64,000 bases of DNA from Glandiceps talaboti. Lineage: Eukaryota > Hemichordata > Enteropneusta > Spengelidae. Where the stretch lies: contig NC_135563.1 of assembly GCF_964340395.1 (NCBI RefSeq), positions 4,940,422 to 5,004,421 of the forward strand. Direction: 5' to 3'. Every line of letters starts with the position of its first letter. The stretch's first letter is position 1. Below are positions 46,153 through 61,100 of this stretch, one piece after another. The notes beneath the pieces are model-generated. The model worked only from the letters and a program-made list of their open reading frames with translations, had not been told where the DNA came from and did no database searches. The position numbers were made by a program, and so were the translations under genes.

Positions 46153-49100
46153 TACATACATACGGACAGACCTCAATGACATACATCAAGTTGGTGAAAA
46201 GTGTTCTGCATGTACATGACAGAGCACTGTGTAAATGTGGCTGTGACCATGGGGTGTACTAGTACTACTACTAAATGATTTATGACACACTGGTTTCTAC
46301 AAAACACTCCAACATTGTTCCATTCCATATCTTAATTGAATAAATTAATTTGCCACTGTTTTCTAACAAGACTCAGTGCGGTACATAGGAACTCTTTCGA
46401 CGAGAAACTAATATTTTTTACACGATAAATCATGGGGGGGGGGTGTAATCTAATTCCAGTTTACACACGGCACCAGGCAAGCAGTGCATTCTTTCCTACT
46501 TTCAATCGACAAAGTGGACACTCCAACTTGAATATTACATGTATATCAGATGTACTTTAAAAACAACTTTCGGAAGTTTCAAACAGTTGTAGAAGTCTAT
46601 GTATGCAACCGTGGACCGAGGTCTAGGTCTATGTCTGAAAAGGCTCCGATCGTACGGCCACAAGTACTATAATATAAATAAGATATAACGTCTACACATA
46701 GACGACCTGGATTCTATCGTTTAAAAAAAATACCAGAGCCTATAATGTGCTCTGAAAGCGTCAGTTAAATTAACATACCTTCATCACCAAAATGAGTAGG
46801 TCTTGATGTATACCTCTTCTCATGATCAGTTGTCGAAAACGATTTTCTTTGCCTTTGTGAATCATGGCCGCCATCTTCCGTTTCACATTTGAAGTACTGG
46901 GGAGATTGCGCGCGTTGATTTGATTGGCTGATACGTCATAGCCTCGTTCACAATAATTTCAAAACTTCAATGCGTTGTAAACTTTACAACAGTCGTTGAT
47001 TCAATTTTGAAAAAATATATTTTTGTTTATTATTTTGTTTCTTTCATATTATCCATGTTTGCGCTGTTATTAGCCATAAACAAAATGTTTGTTCCTAGCA
47101 GTTTTTCCACGAGCTTTGAAAGAGCCTGTGACGCCATATTGTGGATATAACCTTAGCCAGCGATCGACGATCGAGGGGTTTGTTTACACCGTACGTTCAC
47201 GTTACGTGTCGACTCAAAACAGAGCAGTATACTTGTAATCTCCAAAAGTTGAAGCAAAATGGCAATCTATGAGAGATGGAAGCGAAAAGTGGCCATTCCA
47301 GTTCTGAGGACAACTTTGCGATCATTGGCCCACAAACGATGGACTCCCATCACTTCCGGGTGATGTCCCTCGACATCAACAACACACGAACACGTACACA
47401 GACAATACCGATACCGTTTCAAGCGAGTTTGGTAGACTAATGACATGATCGACAGGAAGGAGATGGCGAGCATCATATTTATTCATGTTATAACATAACG
47501 GAGGAAATGAAGACAACTGTGAGTTATTTGACAATGAAGAGGGGAGTCAAAATCCCTTGTTGACATCCGACTGTCGAGATTTATCAGACGGCGTTGATGA
47601 TGGGTATGACAACCCTGAATATGACTGACTATAGTGAAACTGAAAACTCAGATATTGGCGAGGCCGATCATATGCGGCCCAAAATGAACCACTCTTTTCA
47701 ATGCCTATACGCTACACGACCGGCCCAAGTCAAGAAATATACTGCAGGGGACATTTCCTGTAGTACCCTTGAAAATGGGCCGTGTTTCTGCATATGTAAC
47801 CAGTAATTGCTAGTCCCAAGTTGAAGCATAGTAAACAAATTCCACACTAATATACGTGCATGGCTATCACAAACCCAGAATACTAAATCTGGCAAATGAT
47901 TTTAAAATGGATGTTTGTAATTGTAGGTATGGTCGCTGCAATGACATAGTTTATGGTTTGTAATTGTAGGTATGGTTACTGTAATGACATAGTTTATGGT
48001 TTGTAATCGTATGTATGGTCACTGTAATGACATAGTTTATGATTTGTAATTGTAGGTATGGTCACTGCAATGACATAGTTTATGGTTTGTAACTGTAGGT
48101 ATGGTCACTGTAATGACATAGTTTATGGTTTGTAATTACAGGTATGGTTACTGCAATCACATAGTTTATGGTTTGTAATTATAGGTAAGGTCACTGTAAT
48201 AAAATAGTTTATCATTTGTAATTGTAGGTATGGTCACTGCAATGGAATAGTTTATGAACTGTAAGTGTAGGTATGGTCACTGTAATAAAATAGTTTATCA
48301 TTTGTAATTGTAGGTATGGTCACTGCAGTGGAATAGTTTATGATTTTTAAGTGTAGGTATGGTCACTGCAATGACATAGTTTATGGTTTGTAAGTGTAGG
48401 TATGGTCACTGCAATGACATAGTTTATGGTTTGTAAGTGTAGGTATGGTCACTGCAATGACATAGTTTATGGTTTGTAATTGTAGGTATGGTCACTGCAA
48501 TGACATAGTTTATGGTTTGTAATCGTAGGTATGGTCACTGCAATGACATAGTTTATGGTTTGTAAGTGTAGGTATGGTCACTGCAATGACATAGTTTATA
48601 ATTTGTAAGTGTAGGTATGGTCACTGCAATGGAATAGTTTATGAACTGTAAGAGTAGGTATGGTCACTGCAATAAAATAGCTTATCATTTGTAATTGTAG
48701 GTATGGTCACTGCCATGACATAGTTTATGGTTTGTAATTGTAGGTATGGTCACTGCCATGACATAGTTTATGGTTTGTAATTGTAGGTATGGTCACTGCA
48801 ATGACATAGTTTATGGTTTGTAATCGTAGGTATGCTTAACGCAATGACATAGTTTATGGTTTGTAAGTGTAGGTATGGTCACTGTAATAAAATAGTTTAT
48901 CATTTGTAATCCTACGTATGCTCACTGCCATGAAATAGTTTACGGTTTGTAATTGTAGGTATGGTCACTGCAATGACATAGTTTATGGTTTGTAAGTGTA
49001 GGTATGGTCACTGCAATGGAATAGTTTATGAACTGTAAGTGTAGGTATGGTCACTGTAATAAAATAGTTTATCATTTGTAATTGTAGGTATGGTCACTGC

Positions 49101-52100
49101 AATGGAATAGTTTATGAACTGTAAGTGTAGGTATGGTCACTGTAATAACATAGTTTATCATTTGTAATTGTAGGTATGGTCACTGCAGTGGAATAGTTTA
49201 TGAACTGTAAGTGTAGGTATGGTTACTGCAATGACATAGTTTATGGTTTGTAATTGTAGGTATGGTCACTGCCATGAAATAGTTTATGGTTTGTAACTGT
49301 AGGTATGGTCACTGCAATGACATAGTTTATCATTTGTAAGTGTAGGTATGGTCACTGCAATGACATAGTTTATCATTTGTAAGTGTACGTATGCTCACTG
49401 CCATGACATAGTTTATGATTTGTAATCGTACGTATGGTCATCACTGCCATGACATAGTTTATGATTTGTAATCGTATGCATGGTCACTGTAATGACATAG
49501 TTTATGATTTGTAATCGTAGGTATGGTCACTGCCATGAAATAGTTTATGGTTTGTAATCTTAGGTATGGTCACTGCCATGAAATAGTTTATGGTTTGTAA
49601 CTGTAGGTATGGTCACTGCAATGACATAGTTTATAATTTGTAAGTGTAGGTATGGTCACTGCAATGACATAGTTTATAATTTGTAAGTGTAGGTATGGTC
49701 ACTGCAATGACATAGTTTATGGTTTGTAACTGTAGGTATGGTCACTGCAATGAAATAGTTAATGGTTTGTAATCGTACGTATGGTCACTGCAATGACATA
49801 GTTTATCATTTGTAAGTGTAGGTATGGTCACTGCAATGACATAGTTTATCATTTGTAAGTGTACGTATGCTCACTGCCATGACATAGTTTATGATTTGTA
49901 ATCGTACGTATGGTCATCACTGCCATGACATAGTTTATGATTTGTAATCGTATGCATGGTCACTGTAATGACATAGTTTATGATTTGTAATCGTAGGTAT
50001 GGTCACTGCCATGAAATAGTTTATGGTTTGTAATCTTAGGTATGGTCACTGCCATGAAATAGTTTATGGTTTGTAACTGTAGGTATGGTCACTGCAATGA
50101 CATAGTTTATAATTTGTAAGTGTAGGTATGGTCACTGCAATGACATAGTTTATAATTTGTAAGTGTAGGTATGGTCACTGCAATGACATAGTTTATGGTT
50201 TGTAACTGTAGGTATGGTCACTGCAATGAAATAGTTAATGGTTTGTAATCGTACGTATGGTCACTGCAATGACATAGTTTATAATTTGTAATTGTAGGTA
50301 TGGTCACTGCAATGACATAGTTTATGGTTTGTAAGTGTAGGTATGCTCACTGCAATGACATGTTTATGGTTTGTAATTGTAGGTATGGTGACTGCAATGA
50401 CATAGTTTATGGTTTGTAATTGTAGTTATGGTCACTGCAATGACATAGTTTATGGTTTGTAAGTGTAGGTATGGTCACTGCAATGACATAGTTTATGGTT
50501 TGTAACTGTAGGTATGGTCACTGCAATGAAATAGTTAATGGTTTGTAATCGTACGTATGGTCACTGCAATGACATAGTTTATGGTTTGTAATCGTAGGTA
50601 TAGTCACTGCAATGACATAGTTTATGGTTTGTAAATGTAGGTATGGTCACTGCAATGACATAGTTTATAATTTGTAATTGTAGGTATGGTCACTGCAATG
50701 ACATAGTTTATGGTTTGTAAGTGTAGGTATGCTCACTGCAATGACATGTTTATGGTTTGTAATTGTAGGTATGGTGACTGCAATGACATAGTTTATGGTT
50801 TGTAATTGTAGTTATGGTCACTGCAATGACATAGTTTATGGTTTGTAAGTGTAGGTATGGTCACTGCAATAAAATAGTTTACGGTTTGTAAATACAGGTA
50901 TGGTCACTGAAATGACATAGTTTATGGTTTGTAAGTGTAGGTATGGTCACTGTAATGACATAGTTTATGGTTTGTAATTGTAGGTATGGTCACTGCAATG
51001 ACATAGTTTATGGTTTGTAATTGTAGGTATGGTCACTGCAATGAAATAGTTTATGGTTTGTAAGTGTAGGTATGGTCACTGCAATGACATAGTTTATGAT
51101 TTGTAATCGTAGGTATGGTCACTGGAATGACATAGTTTATGATTTGTAATCGTACGTATGGTCACTGCAATGACATAGTTTATGATTTGTAATCGTACGT
51201 ATGGTCACTGCCATGAAATAGTTTATGGTTTGTAACTGTAGGTATGGTCACTGCAATGACATAGTGTATGGTTTGTAATCGTACGTATGGTCACTGCAAT
51301 GGAATAGTTTATGGTTTGTAAGTGTAGGTATGGTCACTGCAATGACATAGTTTATGATTTGTAATCGTACATATGGTCACTGCCATGAAATAGTTTATGG
51401 TTTGTAACTGTAGGTAATGGTCACTGAAATGACATTTTTATGGTTTGTAAACGTATGCATGGTCACTGTAATGACATAGTGTATGGTTTGTAATCGTAGG
51501 TATGGTCACTGCAATGACATAGTTTATGGTTTGTAAGTGTAGGTATGGTCACTGCAATGACATAGTTTATGGTTTGTAATTGTAGGTATAGTCACTGCAA
51601 TGACATAGTTTATGGTTTGTAAGTGTAGGTATGGTCACTGCAATGACATAGTTTATAATTTGTAATTGTAGGTATGGTCACTGCCATGAAATAGTTTATG
51701 GTTTGTAATCTTAGGTATGGTCACTGCCATGAAATAGTTTATGGTTTGTAACTGTAGGTATGGTCACTGCAATGACATAGTTTATAATTTGTAAGTGTAG
51801 GTATGGTCACTGCAATGACATAGTTTATAATTTGTAAGTGTAGGTATGGTCACTGCAATGACATAGTTTATGGTTTGTAACTGTAGGTATGGTCACTGCA
51901 ATGAAATAGTTAATGATTTGTAATCGTACGTATGGTCACTGCAATGACATAGTTTATGGTTTGTAATCGTAGGTATAGTCACTGCAATGACATAGTTTAT
52001 GGTTTGTAAGTGTAGGTATGGTCACTGCAATGACATAGTTTATAATTTGTAATTGTAGGTATGGTCACTGCAATGACATAGTTTATGGTTTGTAAGTGTA

Positions 52101-55100
52101 GGTATGCTCACTGCAATGACATGTTTATGGTTTCTAATTGTAGGTATGGTGACTGCAATGACATAGTTTATGGTTTGTAATTGTAGTTATGGTCACTGCA
52201 ATGACATAGTTTATGGTTTGTAAGTGTAGGTATGGTCACTGCAATGACATAGTTTATGGTTTGTAACTGTAGGTATGGTCACTGCAATGAAATAGTTAAT
52301 GGTTTGTAATCGTACGTATGGTCACTGCAATGACATAGTTTATGGTTTGTAATCGTAGGTATAGTCACTGCAATGACATAGTTTATGGTTTGTAAATGTA
52401 GGTATGGTCACTGCAATGACATAGTTTATAATTTCTAATTGTAGGTATGGTCACTGCAATGACATAGTTTATGGTTTGTAAGTGTAGGTATGCTCACTGC
52501 AATGACATGTTTATGGTTTGTAATTGTAGGTATGGTGACTGCAATGACATAGTTTATGGTTTGTAATTGTAGTTATGGTCACTGCAATGACATAGTTTAT
52601 GGTTTGTAAGTGTAGGTATGGTCACTGCAATAAAATAGTTTACGGTTTGTAAATACAGGTATGGTCACTGAAATGACATAGTTTATGGTTTGTAAGTGTA
52701 GGTATGGTCACTGCAATGACATAGTTTATGGTTTGTAATCGTAGGTATAGTCACTGTAATGACATAGTTTATGGTTTGTAATCGTAGGTATGGTCACTGC
52801 AATGACATAGTTTATGGTTTGTAAGTGTAGGTATGGTCACTGCAATGACATAGTTTATGATTTGTAAGTGTAGGTATGGTCACTGCAATGACATAGTTTA
52901 TGGTTTGTAAGTGTAGGTATGGTCACTGTAATGACATAGTTTATGGTTTGTAATCGTACGTATGGTCACTGCAATGACATAGTTTATGATTTGTAATCGT
53001 ACGTATGGTCACTGCAATGACATAGTTTATGGTTTGTAATTGTACGTATGGTCACTGCAATGACATAGTTTATGGTTTGTAATTATAGGTATGGTCACTG
53101 TAATGACATAGTTTATGATTTGTAATCGTACGTATGGTCACTGCAATGACATAGTTTATGGTTTGTAATCGTAGGTATGGTCACTGTAATGACATAGTTT
53201 ATGATTTGTAATCGTACGTATGGTCACTGCAATGACATAGTTTATGGTTTGTAATTGTAGGTATGGTCACTGCAATGACATTGTTTATGGTTTGTAAGTG
53301 TAGGTATGGTCACTGCAATGACATAGTTTATGGTTTGTAATCGTAGGTATGGTCACTGGAATGACATAGTTTATGGTTTGTAACTGTAGGTATGGTCACT
53401 GCAATGAGATAGTTTATGGTTTGTAAGTGTAGGTATGGTCACTGCAATGAGATAGTTTATGGTTTGTAATCGTAGGTATGGTCACTGCAATGACATAGTT
53501 TATGGTTTGTAACTGTACGTATGGTCACTGCAATGACATAGTTTATGGTTTGTAATTGTAGGTATGGTCACTGCAATGGCATAGTTTATGGTTTGTAAGT
53601 GTAGGTATGGTCACTGCAGTGGAATAGTTTATGGTTTGTAAGTGTAGGTATGGTTACTGTAATGACATAGTTTATGATTTGTAACTGTAGGTATGGTCAC
53701 TGCAATGACATAGTTTATGATTTGTAATCGTAGGTATGGTCACCCTAATGACATAGTTTATGATTTGTAATTGTAGGTATGGTCACTGCAATGGCATAGT
53801 TTATGGTTTGTAAGTGTAGGTATGGTCACTGCAATGACATAGTTTATGGTTTGTAATCGTAGGTATGGTCACTGCAATGACATAGTTTATGGTTTGTAAG
53901 TGTAGATATGCTTACTGCAATGACATAGTTTATGGTTTGTAATTGTAGGTATGATCACTGTAATGACATAGTTTATGGTTTGTAAGTGTAGGTATGGTCA
54001 CTGCAATGACATAGTTTATAGTTTGTAATTGTAGGTATGGTCGCTGCAATGACATAGTTTATGGTTTGTAATTGTAGGTATGGTTACTGTAATGACATAG
54101 TTTATGGTTTGTAATCGTATGTATGGTCACTGCAATGACATAGTTTATGGTTTGTAATTGTAGGTATGGTCACTGTAATGACATAGTTTATGGTTTGTAA
54201 TCGTATGTATGGTCACTGTAATGACATAGTTTATGATTTGTAATTGTAGGTATGGTCACTGCAATGACATAGTTTATGGTTTGTAACTGTAGGTATGGTC
54301 ACTGTAATGACATAGTTTATGGTTTGTAATTACAGGTATGGTTACTGCAATCACATAGTTTATGGTTTGTAATTATAGGTAAGGTCACTGTAATAAAATA
54401 GTTTATCATTTGTAATTGTAGGTATGGTCACTGCAATGGAATAGTTTATGAACTGTAAGTGTAGGTATGGTCACTGTAATAAAATAGTTTATCATTTGTA
54501 ATTGTAGGTATGGTCACTGCAGTGGAATAGTTTATGATTTTTAAGTGTAGGTATGGTCACTGCAATGACATAGTTTATGGTTTGTAAGTGTAGGTATGGT
54601 CACTGCAATGACATAGTTTATGGTTTGTAAGTGTAGGTATGGTCACTGCAATGACATAGTTTATGGTTTGTAATTGTAGGTATGGTCACTGCAATGACAT
54701 AGTTTATGGTTTGTAATCGTAGGTATGGTCACTGCAATGACATAGTTTATGGTTTGTAAGTGTAGGTATGGTCACTGCAATGACATAGTTTATAATTTGT
54801 AAGTGTAGGTATGGTCACTGCAATGGAATAGTTTATGAACTGTAAGAGTAGGTATGGTCACTGCAATAAAATAGCTTATCATTTGTAATTGTAGGTATGG
54901 TCACTGCCATGACATAGTTTATGGTTTGTAATTGTAGGTATGGTCACTGCCATGACATAGTTTATGGTTTGTAATTGTAGGTATGGTCACTGCAATGACA
55001 TAGTTTATGGTTTGTAATCGTAGGTATGCTTAACGCAATGACATAGTTTATGGTTTGTAAGTGTAGGTATGGTCACTGTAATAAAATAGTTTATCATTTG

Positions 55101-58100
55101 TAATCCTACGTATGCTCACTGCCATGAAATAGTTTACGGTTTGTAATTGTAGGTATGGTCACTGCAATGACATAGTTTATGGTTTGTAAGTGTAGGTATG
55201 GTCACTGCAATGGAATAGTTTATGAACTGTAAGTGTAGGTATGGTCACTGTAATAAAATAGTTTATCATTTGTAATTGTAGGTATGGTCACTGCAATGGA
55301 ATAGTTTATGAACTGTAAGTGTAGGTATGGTCACTGTAATAACATAGTTTATCATTTGTAATTGTAGGTATGGTCACTGCAGTGGAATAGTTTATGAACT
55401 GTAAGTGTAGGTATGGTTACTGCAATGACATAGTTTATGGTTTGTAATTGTAGGTATGGTCACTGCCATGAAATAGTTTATGGTTTGTAACTGTAGGTAT
55501 GGTCACTGCAATGACATAGTTTATCATTTGTAAGTGTAGGTATGGTCACTGCAATGACATAGTTTATCATTTGTAAGTGTACGTATGCTCACTGCCATGA
55601 CATAGTTTATGATTTGTAATCGTACGTATGGTCATCACTGCCATGACATAGTTTATGATTTGTAATCGTATGCATGGTCACTGTAATGACATAGTTTATG
55701 ATTTGTAATCGTAGGTATGGTCACTGCCATGAAATAGTTTATGGTTTGTAATCTTAGGTATGGTCACTGCCATGAAATAGTTTATGGTTTGTAACTGTAG
55801 GTATGGTCACTGCAATGACATAGTTTATAATTTGTAAGTGTAGGTATGGTCACTGCAATGACATAGTTTATAATTTGTAAGTGTAGGTATGGTCACTGCA
55901 ATGACATAGTTTATGGTTTGTAACTGTAGGTATGGTCACTGCAATGAAATAGTTAATGGTTTGTAATCGTACGTATGGTCACTGCAATGACATAGTTTAT
56001 AATTTGTAATTGTAGGTATGGTCACTGCAATGACATAGTTTATGGTTTGTAAGTGTAGGTATGCTCACTGCAATGACATGTTTATGGTTTGTAATTGTAG
56101 GTATGGTGACTGCAATGACATAGTTTATGGTTTGTAATTGTAGTTATGGTCACTGCAATGACATAGTTTATGGTTTGTAAGTGTAGGTATGGTCACTGCA
56201 ATGACATAGTTTATGGTTTGTAACTGTAGGTATGGTCACTGCAATGAAATAGTTAATGGTTTGTAATCGTACGTATGGTCACTGCAATGACATAGTTTAT
56301 GGTTTGTAATCGTAGGTATAGTCACTGCAATGACATAGTTTATGGTTTGTAAATGTAGGTATGGTCACTGCAATGACATAGTTTATAATTTGTAATTGTA
56401 GGTATGGTCACTGCAATGACATAGTTTATGGTTTGTAAGTGTAGGTATGCTCACTGCAATGACATGTTTATGGTTTGTAATTGTAGGTATGGTGACTGCA
56501 ATGACATAGTTTATGGTTTGTAATTGTAGTTATGGTCACTGCAATGACATAGTTTATGGTTTGTAAGTGTAGGTATGGTCACTGCAATAAAATAGTTTAC
56601 GGTTTGTAAATACAGGTATGGTCACTGAAATGACATAGTTTATGGTTTGTAAGTGTAGGTATGGTCACTGTAATGACATAGTTTATGGTTTGTAATTGTA
56701 GGTATGGTCACTGCAATGACATAGTTTATGGTTTGTAATTGTAGGTATGGTCACTGCAATGAAATAGTTTATGGTTTGTAAGTGTAGGTATGGTCACTGC
56801 AATGACATAGTTTATGATTTGTAATCGTAGGTATGGTCACTGGAATGACATAGTTTATGATTTGTAATCGTACGTATGGTCACTGCAATGACATAGTTTA
56901 TGATTTGTAATCGTACGTATGGTCACTGCCATGAAATAGTTTATGGTTTGTAACTGTAGGTATGGTCACTGAAATGACATAGTGTATGGTTTGTAATCGT
57001 ACGTATGGTCACTGCAATGGAATAGTTTATGATTTGTAAGTGTAGGTATGGTCACTGCAATGACATAGTTTATGATTTGTAATCGTACATATGGTCACTG
57101 CCATGAAATAGTTTATGGTTTGTAACTGTAGGTAATGGTCACTGAAATGACATTTTTATGGTTTGTAAACGTATGCATGGTCACTGTAATGACATAGTGT
57201 ATGGTTTGTAATCGTAGGTATGGTCACTGCAATGACATAGTTTATGGTTTGTAAGTGTAGGTATGGTCACTGCAATGACATAGTTTATGGTTTGTAATTG
57301 TAGGTATAGTCACTGCAATGACATAGTTTATGGTTTGTAAGTGTAGGTATGGTTACTGCAATGACATAGTTTATGACTTGTAATTGTAGGTATGGTCACT
57401 GCAATGACATAGTTTATGATTTGTAACTGAAGGTATGGTCACTGCAATGACATTTTTTATGGTTTGTATGTGTAGGTATGGTCACTGCAATGACATAGTT
57501 TATGGTTTGTAAGTGTAGGTATGGTCACTGCAATGACATAGTTTATGGTTTGTAAGTGTAGGTATGGTCACTGTAATGACATAGTTTATGGTTTGTAACT
57601 GTAGGTTTGGTCACTGCAATGAGATAGTTTATGGTTTGTAAGTGTAGGTATGGTCACTGCAATGACATAGTTTATGGTTTGTAAGTGTAGGTATGGTCAC
57701 TGCAATGACATAGTTTATGATTTGTAAGTGTAGGTATGGTCACTGCAATGACATAGTTTGATTTGTAAGTGTAGGTATGGTCACTGCAATGACATAGTTT
57801 ATGATTTGTAATTACAGGTATGGTCACTGCAATGACATAGTTTATGGTTTGTAATTGTAGGTATGGTCACTGCAATGACATAGTTTATGGTTTCTAACTG
57901 TAGGTATGGTCACTGCAATGACATAGTTTATGGTTTGTAAGTGTAGGTATGGTCACTGCAATGACATAGTTTATGGTTTGTAAGTGTAGGTATGGTCACT
58001 GCAATGACATAGTTTATGGTTTGTAAGTGTAGGTATGGTCACTGCAATGACATAGTTTATGGTTTGTAACTGTAGGTATGGTCACTGCCATGACATAGTT

Positions 58101-61100
58101 TATGGTTTGTAATCGTACGTATGGTCACTGCCATGACATAGTTTATGGTTTGTAATCGTAGGTATGGTCACTGCAATGACATAGTTTATGATTTGTAACT
58201 GAAGGTATGGTCACTGCAATGACATTTTTTATGGTTTGTAAGTGTAGGTATGGTCGCTGCAATGACATAGTTTACGGTTTGTAATTACAGGTATGGTTAC
58301 TGCAATGAGATATTTTATGGTTTGTAATTGTAGGCATGGTCACTGCAATGAGATAGTTTATGGTTTGTAATTGTAGGTATGATCACTGGAATGACAAAGT
58401 TTATGGTCTGTAATTGTAGGTATGGTCACAGCAATGACATTGTTTATGGTCTGTAATTGTAGGTATGGTCACTGCAATGACATAGTTTATAATTTGTAAG
58501 TGTAGGTATGGTCACTGCAATGGAATAGTTTATGAACTGTAAGAGTAGGTATGGTCACTGCAATAAAATAGCTTATCATTTGTAATTGTAGGTATGGTCA
58601 CTGCCATGACATAGTTTATGGTTTGTAATTGTAGGTATGGTCACTGCCATGACATAGTTTATGGTTTGTAATTGTAGGTATGGTCACTGCAATGACATAG
58701 TTTATGGTTTGTAATCGTAGGTATGCTTAACGCAATGACATAGTTTATGGTTTGTAAGTGTAGGTATGGTCACTGTAATAAAATAGTTTATCATTTGTAA
58801 TCCTACGTATGCTCACTGCCATGAAATAGTTTACGGTTTGTAATTGTAGGTATGGTCACTGCAATGACATAGTTTATGGTTTGTAAGTGTAGGTATGGTC
58901 ACTGCAATGGAATAGTTTATGAACTGTAAGTGTAGGTATGGTCACTGTAATAAAATAGTTTATCATTTGTAATTGTAGGTATGGTCACTGCAATGGAATA
59001 GTTTATGAACTGTAAGTGTAGGTATGGTCACTGTAATAACATAGTTTATCATTTGTAATTGTAGGTATGGTCACTGCAGTGGAATAGTTTATGAACTGTA
59101 AGTGTAGGTATGGTTACTGCAATGACATAGTTTATGGTTTGTAATTGTATGTATGGTCACTGCCATGAAATAGTTTATGGTTTGTAACTGTAGGTATGGT
59201 CACTGCAATGACATAGTTTATCATTTGTAAGTGTAGGTATGGTCACTGCAATGACATAGTTTATCATTTGTAAGTGTACGTATGCTCACTGCCATGACAT
59301 AGTTTATGATTTGTAATCGTACGTATGGTCATCACTGCCATGACATAGTTTATGATTTGTAATCGTATGCATGGTCACTGTAATGACATAGTTTATGATT
59401 TGTAATCGTAGGTATGGTCACTGCCATGAAATAGTTTATGGTTTGTAATCTTAGGTATGGTCACTGCCATGAAATAGTTTATGGTTTGTAACTGTAGGTA
59501 TGGTCACTGCAATGACATAGTTTATAATTTGTAAGTGTAGGTATGGTCACTGCAATGACATAGTTTATAATTTGTAAGTGTAGGTATGGTCACTGCAATG
59601 ACATAGTTTATGGTTTGTAACTGTAGGTATGGTCACTGCAATGAAATAGTTAATGGTTTGTAATCGTACGTATGGTCACTGCAATGACATAGTTTATAAT
59701 TTGTAATTGTAGGTATGGTCACTGCAATGACATAGTTTATGGTTTGTAAGTGTAGGTATGCTCACTGCAATGACATGTTTATGGTTTGTAATTGTAGGTA
59801 TGGTGACTGCAATGACATAGTTTATGGTTTGTAATTGTAGTTATGGTCACTGCAATGACATAGTTTATGGTTTGTAAGTGTAGGTATGGTCACTGCAATG
59901 ACATAGTTTATGGTTTGTAACTGTAGGTATGGTCACTGCAATGAAATAGTTAATGGTTTGTAATCGTACGTATGGTCACTGCAATGACATAGTTTATGGT
60001 TTGTAATCGTAGGTATAGTCACTGCAATGACATAGTTTATGGTTTGTAAATGTAGGTATGGTCACTGCAATGACATAGTTTATAATTTGTAATTGTAGGT
60101 ATGGTCACTGCAATGACATAGTTTATGGTTTGTAAGTGTAGGTATGCTCACTGCAATGACATGTTTATGGTTTGTAATTGTAGGTACATAATGTATGGTG
60201 ACTGCAATGACATAGTTTATGGTTTGTAATTGTAGGTATGGTCACTGCAATGACATAGTTTATGGTTTGTAAGTGTAGGTATGGTCACTGCAATAAAATA
60301 GTTTACGGTTTGTAAATACAGGTATGGTCACTGAAATGACATAGTTTATGGTTTGTAAGTGTAGGTATGGTCACTGTAATGACATAGTTTATGGTTTGTA
60401 ATTGTAGGTATGGTCACTGCAATGACATAGTTTATGGTTTGTAATTGTAGGTATGGTCACTGCAATGAAATAGTTTATGGTTTGTAAGTGTAGGTATGGT
60501 CACTGCAATGACATAGTTTATGATTTGTAATCGTAGGTATGGTCACTGGAATGACATAGTTTATGATTTGTAATCGTACGTATGGTCACTGCAATGACAT
60601 AGTTTATGATTTGTAATCGTACGTATGGTCACTGCCATGAAATAGTTTATGGTTTGTAACTGTAGGTATGGTCACTGAAATGACATAGTGTATGGTTTGT
60701 AATCGTACGTATGGTCACTGCAATGGAATAGTTTATGATTTGTAAGTGTAGGTATGGTCACTGCAATGACATAGTTTATGATTTGTAATCGTACATATGG
60801 TCACTGCCATGAAATAGTTTATGGTTTGTAACTGTAGGTAATGGTCACTGAAATGACATTTTTATGGTTTGTAAACGTATGCATGGTCACTGTAATGACA
60901 TAGTGTATGGTTTGTAATCGTAGGTATGGTCACTGCAATGACATAGTTTATGGTTTGTAAGTGTAGGTATGGTCACTGCAATGACATAGTTTATGGTTTG
61001 TAATTGTAGGTATAGTCACTGCAATGACATAGTTTATGGTTTGTAAGTGTAGGTATGGTTACTGCAATGACATAGTTTATGACTTGTAATTGTAGGTATG

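Larger units (their letters stand above)
43973..47911. mobile_element. 3.9-kb unique segment interrupting the minisatellite
   Basis: Non-repetitive DNA flanked on both sides by 43-bp units. It begins with a stretch rich in CTGACAG/CAGAC motifs and a GAGCTGC palindrome (43973-44270). It holds divergent coding-like sequences starting near 46870 (minus) and 47283 (plus), a short (CA)n tract and a 10-nt G run (46434-46443). The matching part of the array at 53822-54022 lacks it. Transposon insertion is suspected, but I found no terminal repeats or target duplication. Confidence 0.5.
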
